Assembly (NCBI GenBank): GCA_963656825.1
Contig: CAVKJG010000022.1
Coordinates: 1 to 32,788 of the forward strand
Length of the DNA: 32,788 nt
Direction: 5' to 3'
DNA from: CAG-841 sp963656825
GTDB taxonomy: Bacteria > Bacillota > Clostridia > Oscillospirales > CAG-272
Numbering within the stretch: the stretch's first letter is position 1; every line of letters begins with the position of its first letter. This document shows positions 29,929-32,788 of the stretch, one piece after another. A program made the position numbers and the translations under genes. The notes beneath the pieces are model-generated. The model was not told where the DNA came from. It did no database searches and worked only from the letters and a program-made list of their open reading frames with translations.

Positions 29929-31051
29929 AACCCTCACACTCCTTTTCCTGATTCTCGCTTACGCGCTTGATGATACCGCCGACTTCGCGGATAACGGGAA
30001 CGCTGACTGCGTTTCCCGCCATTTTGTAGAGTCTTGCATCCGAAAGTCTTGCACCGTTCCTTGCTTTGAAGAACTGCTCATCGGTAAAGCCTTGCAGTCG
30101 CCAGCATTCAAGCGGAGTCAGCTTGCGGATGCGTCCGTGATAATAGATGCCGTGCCTGTCCTGTGCGGTCAGCGTAAACATCGGTTCGTCAGGTTCCTTC
30201 ATGCGTCTGCCTCGCTGTCGGATTTTCTCACGGTCGGGAGTCAGAAAAGCTCGCGGGCCGTCTGTCAGCTCCAGAACACCGGAATGCTCACCGCGATGGT
30301 TGCTGATACCGGAATCCTGTCTTGCCGTAATGCAACGGGCAAGCTCCGTGATCTTTGGTTCCGTATTCATATCCATGAAGTACAGCCCCGTGTTTCCGGC
30401 AAAGCCTCCGGCACTGCTTGTGAGCGTACAGCTCAGTCCGTTTCCGTCGTAAACCCGATCACCCTGACGCCCGCCAAACCTTTTGACAATAGTTTTTGGG
30501 TTTGCCCCCGTGAAAGATAGTATTTCGCCTCCGGATTCTTCTCCAAGATAGCAGACAAGCAGCACTCTTTTGCGGAATTGGGGAACTCCGAAATTTGCGC
30601 TGTTAAGCACCTGCCATGCGACATGATACCCCAGTTCATCCAGCGTACCGAGGATGGTCGCAAACGTCCAGCCCCCGTCATGCGAAAGGAGTCCGGGAAC
30701 GTTTTCAAGGAGCAGAAAGTGAGGTCTTTTAACGCGGGCAATCCGAGCGATTTCAAAGAACAGCGTTCCTCGGGCATCTTCAAAGCCCCCTCGCTTTCCA
30801 GCGATTGAAAAACTCTGACAAGGAAATCCCCCGCAAATAAGGTCGATATCCGGCAGGCTTTCGGGGACGATTCCTCTTGCGTCTTCAAAATAAATCTCTC
30901 CTTTCGGTTCGTAAATTGCTTCGTAGGCTCTTTTTGCATACGGATCGATTTCGCAATAGCCTACGGGTACAAAAAAATCGCCGTAATGCGAAAGCCCCGA
31001 TCTGAAGCCTCCGATTCCGGCGAACATATCCAAATATCTGATTTGCGTCAG
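29906..31051 (-). CDS. C5-cytosine DNA methyltransferase
   Basis: Motif I is MFAGIGGF, IV is GGFPCQSFS (catalytic Cys, about residue 78), VI is LLLENVPG, VIII is QFRKRV, IX-X are LTPLECWRLQGF and MAGNAVSVPV, so the enzyme looks complete. It methylates cytosine in an unknown site; no nuclease partner is seen. The usual call would begin at TTG 31031-31033 and cut the conserved IRYLDMFAG strand. The frame is open further, and CTG at 31049-31051 lies 9 nt after GGAGG (31061-31065) and overlaps the upstream stop as CTGA. I place the start there (381 aa). Motif assignment is firm; the start is inferred. Confidence 0.93.
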   Translation of the reverse strand: MTQIRYLDMFAGIGGFRSGLSHYGDFFVPVGYCEIDPYAKRAYEAIYEPKGEIYFEDARGIVPESLPDIDLICGGFPCQSFSIAGKRGGFEDARGTLFFEIARIARVKRPHFLLLENVPGLLSHDGGWTFATILGTLDELGYHVAWQVLNSANFGVPQFRKRVLLVCYLGEESGGEILSFTGANPKTIVKRFGGRQGDRVYDGNGLSCTLTSSAGGFAGNTGLYFMDMNTEPKITELARCITARQDSGISNHRGEHSGVLELTDGPRAFLTPDREKIRQRGRRMKEPDEPMFTLTAQDRHGIYYHGRIRKLTPLECWRLQGFTDEQFFKARNGARLSDARLYKMAGNAVSVPVIREVGGIIKRVSENQEKECEGYAESCNK

Positions 31052-31341
31052 AGGTGCATTCCTCCGACCTGTTCCTGATCCTCACATTCCGATTCCTCGG
31101 CAAGTTCTTCGGCAGTCAGGGCGCGGAAGCTGTCCTCGCCATAGGCGATGCCGAGCGACCGACCGTTGTCGAAGGTGCAGTGCACGGTTGCAATGTCATC
31201 TACGACATTCACCGTTCCTCTTGTGCCGGGGAGAATCGGGTTCGGATCATTTCCCATACTCAAAAGCACGATCCGTGTGCCTTTGGGATAGCGTTCCTGC
31301 AAACGCTTTGCGATTCTGTTCAGTCTGTCAAAATCCTGCAT
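31048..31341 (-). CDS. DUF4314-like protein
   Basis: A 97-aa protein with YPKGTRIVLLSMGNDPNPIL, PGTRGTVNVVDDIATVHCTF and LGIAYGEDSF. This SH3-like beta pattern matches DUF4314, a small domain widespread in clostridial conjugative elements (recalled). It is soluble, with an acidic tail. The ATG follows AAAAGGACGG. Its last codons carry the SD for the methyltransferase, and the two genes overlap by 4 nt, so they are coupled. Function is unknown. Confidence 0.8.
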   Translation of the reverse strand: MQDFDRLNRIAKRLQERYPKGTRIVLLSMGNDPNPILPGTRGTVNVVDDIATVHCTFDNGRSLGIAYGEDSFRALTAEELAEESECEDQEQVGGMHL

Positions 31342-31344
31342 TTG

Positions 31345-31647
31345 TCACCGTCCTTTTCGTTTCTTGTTTGTCTTGGCGGGAAAGCGGTATCCGAACCGGT
31401 CTTCAAAGCCTTCGCTTTTGCGCAGTTCCCGCATCAGCTCGTCCCTGTATTCGGAGTCGGTGCAGGATACGAACTCCCGGTCTTCCACTTCCAGAAGCAC
31501 CGCGCCGTCCGGTTCTGTGATGATCCCGCCGTCGTGTGTCAGAAGAAAGTCAGCCACTTCCTCGACGTTGCATAGTGGGGTTCTGTCATTGGTTTCGAAT
31601 AATGAAAGCCCGTACAGAAGTTTATATCGGTTGTCTGTCTGATTCAC
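31345..31647 (-). CDS. Hypothetical ICE protein, 100 aa
   Basis: I do not recognise this protein. It has KLLYGLSLFETND, an acidic centre (HDGGIITEPDGAVLLEVEDR) and a basic tail (KTNKKRKGR). It lies between the ArdA-like and DUF4314-like genes with short gaps, so it is a real operon member. The only upstream start is GTG at 31645-31647, which overlaps its own GGAGG and is too close for normal initiation. A later start is possible, so the N-terminus is uncertain. Confidence 0.6.
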   Translation of the reverse strand: MNQTDNRYKLLYGLSLFETNDRTPLCNVEEVADFLLTHDGGIITEPDGAVLLEVEDREFVSCTDSEYRDELMRELRKSEGFEDRFGYRFPAKTNKKRKGR

Positions 31648-31690
31648 CTCCGAGCATCCTCAGAGGATGAAAAAAAGGAGGTCATGTTCA

Positions 31691-32560
31691 TCACATACCT
31701 CCCATGGTGAAGCCCTGTTCAAGCCTTTCGGCAAACTCGTCTTCATTGTCTACAAAGTAATCGTCACCCGAGTGCCAGAAGCTCACACAGATTCTGCCTG
31801 AGCTACAAAAGCTATCGATGTTGATCTCCTGCTGCTCAAAGCCTTCGCCCAGACCGTCAGAATTCTGTCCCGTGATCCAGTCTTTCAGATCCGCTTCCTG
31901 TTCTGCCGTCAGCTGACCTGCTGTTTCCACGGTAACGCAACCATACAGTTCGCCGCCCCACCTTTTGAAATCCCAGGTGGCGGAACGGAGCTTCGTTGCG
32001 ACAGTGTTGTTGCCGTGAAAATATGCCGCCATATCCTCTCCATCATCCTGGTTGTAAACTCGGAGTGCCTGACGGATTTTATTTTCATAGCGAGCAGCAA
32101 AGCGACCGTCGTATTCTTCGGGATCAAAGTCGTAATCGCCAGCGTACAGGTTCACGGTGAGCGGGAAATAGTATTCCTGTCTGACTGTGGGAACGGTAGC
32201 TGTATCGATGGCTTTTCGAAAGTCATCGAAATGCTCCGGCTTTTGACTTGCTATCCGATCCATGACACCAAGCTGCTGTTCATACGGCAATTTGAAGAGA
32301 CTGTAAAAGTTCGAATTAAGTCTTCCGAGAGAGACTCTCTCATTTCGGCAAAGTTCTGCGATGTTTCTTTCTGCAATTCCGGTTGGTTCAAGTGAAACCA
32401 TGATTCCCGAGGAATCCTGACCTTCACAGGGGAGTTCGTAATCGTCAAGCCTGTCGACACCGAGGTACGACAGCACACCGGCGATCTGAAATCTATCTGC
32501 GGGCAGGTGGAGAGAAGCGGTCTTCGCTCCTCTTGTCAGATTTGCAATCATAGCGTTCAT
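31691..32560 (-). CDS. ArdA-like antirestriction protein with extra C-terminal domain
   Basis: A 289-aa acidic protein. The N-terminal 120 residues (MIANLTRGAKTASLHLPADR, then FYSLFKLPYEQQLGVMDRIA) resemble ArdA-like proteins, DNA mimics that block type I restriction enzymes on entry to a new host. The rest (YYFPLTVNLYAGDYDFDPEE, LKDWITGQNSDGLGEGFEQQ) is a separate domain I know only from clostridial ICE proteins. Start is ATG 32558-32560 or 32549-32551; the second has better spacing from GGAAGG. It heads this transcription unit, after a terminator. ArdA similarity is weak and unverified. Confidence 0.6.
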   Translation of the reverse strand: MNAMIANLTRGAKTASLHLPADRFQIAGVLSYLGVDRLDDYELPCEGQDSSGIMVSLEPTGIAERNIAELCRNERVSLGRLNSNFYSLFKLPYEQQLGVMDRIASQKPEHFDDFRKAIDTATVPTVRQEYYFPLTVNLYAGDYDFDPEEYDGRFAARYENKIRQALRVYNQDDGEDMAAYFHGNNTVATKLRSATWDFKRWGGELYGCVTVETAGQLTAEQEADLKDWITGQNSDGLGEGFEQQEINIDSFCSSGRICVSFWHSGDDYFVDNEDEFAERLEQGFTMGGM

Positions 32561-32580
32561 CCTTCCTTTCCATAAAAATA

Positions 32581-32611
32581 AGCCAAACGCTTGGCTGAGT
32601 AGCGTTTGGCT
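32581..32611 (-). terminator. Intrinsic terminator of the right-edge gene
   Basis: AGCCAAACGC (32581-32590) and GCGTTTGGCT (32602-32611) make a perfect 10-bp stem with an 11-nt loop. On the minus strand TATTTTTATGG follows. It lies 35 nt after the stop of the partial gene, ending that unit before the ArdA-like gene. Confidence 0.85.
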
Positions 32612-32646
32612 ATGTAGGTTATTCAGTTAGACAAACAGGAATTTGT

Positions 32647-32788
32647 CTATTTACTTATGCTTTGAATGTAAATATCCAATTGTTTCTGGTTCGTGATTAC
32701 AACTGCTTTGTCTCCGTATTTTGAAATCAAACCTTTATATCTCTCTTTTTCACACTTACTTCTCCCATCCCATAGGAGCCATTTAACG
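32647..32788 (-). CDS. C-terminal end of an unidentified protein
   Basis: An open frame enters from the right edge and ends at TAG (32647-32649). The 46 visible residues include KWLLWDGRSKCEKERYKGLI and GDKAVVITNQKQLDIYIQSI. They are helical and charged with no known motif. The strong terminator downstream supports a real gene end. The start and family lie outside the window. Confidence 0.6.
   Translation of the reverse strand, partial: VKWLLWDGRSKCEKERYKGLISKYGDKAVVITNQKQLDIYIQSISK

Noticed and set aside
31654..31669. CATCC/GGATG hairpin between the 100-aa gene and the ArdA-like gene
   Set aside because: The stem is only 5-7 bp, and the adjacent T-run lies on the upstream side for minus-strand transcription, so it is not a terminator there.
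1..32788. Integrase, attachment sites, tRNA or rRNA genes, riboswitches
   Set aside because: I looked for tyrosine or serine recombinase motifs, cloverleaf patterns and conserved riboswitch cores and saw none that I can support.

Overview
The window is a stretch of an integrative conjugative element (ICE) from a low-to-mid-GC member of the Clostridia, most likely a gut Oscillospiraceae-like host. Strong GGAGG Shine-Dalgarno (SD) sites, a monoderm-type Tad/Flp pilus set and many protein families typical of Tn1549-like elements support this. Every convincing gene reads on the minus strand, so transcription runs from right to left. No integrase, recombinase or attachment site is visible, so both element ends lie outside the window.

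Layout, right to left along transcription. (1) 32788-26397: the end of an unidentified gene, then an accessory block. It holds an ArdA-like protein, a 100-aa unknown, a DUF4314-like protein, a C5-cytosine methyltransferase, a DUF1281/Api92-like protein, a 26-aa membrane peptide (DUF3789-like), a Dam-type adenine methyltransferase, two small AbrB-like proteins, and DUF3849-like and YodL/DUF3846-like proteins. Hairpin terminators divide it. (2) 26328-10265: one long, tightly packed gene series. It opens with a SpoVG-like gene and continues with two near-identical Flp-type pilins, prepilin peptidase, CpaB-like SAF protein, CpaE/TadZ-like ATPase, TadA/CpaF ATPase, TadB, TadC, two TadE/F-like pseudopilins, a Pro/Asp-rich membrane protein and a 1348-aa secreted adhesin-like protein with eight InlB-type repeats. 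It then runs, without an obvious break, into the type IV secretion genes: LPD28-like, VirB2-like, VirB6-like, a PrgI-like VirB3 analogue, a 191-aa protein and VirB4.

(3) 10251-8691: a cargo module of a DUF2442+HTH protein and an HTH+Fic protein. Each has its own consensus promoter, and the two promoters carry the same two operator arms in swapped order. (4) 8598-6117: an XRE regulator with membrane segments and a zinc ribbon, a short membrane protein, a pentapeptide-repeat protein and a DUF6103-like protein. (5) 6116-5649: a gene-free stretch rich in inverted and phased direct repeats, a good oriT candidate. (6) 5648-374: relaxosome and coupling genes (MobC-like accessory protein, MobP-type relaxase, Toprim primase-like protein, VirD4 coupling protein, winged-helix protein). 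(7) 151-1: promoter and start of an XRE repressor.

The most notable system is the complete Tad pilus plus giant adhesin placed inside the conjugation operon. This suggests an ICE-encoded apparatus for holding mating cells together in monoderm bacteria. Other leads are three genes whose best start is a near-cognate codon exactly 9 nt after a strong SD, the Fic/DUF2442 operator pair, and the oriT candidate. Domain family names (DUF numbers) come from memory of family patterns, not from a search.
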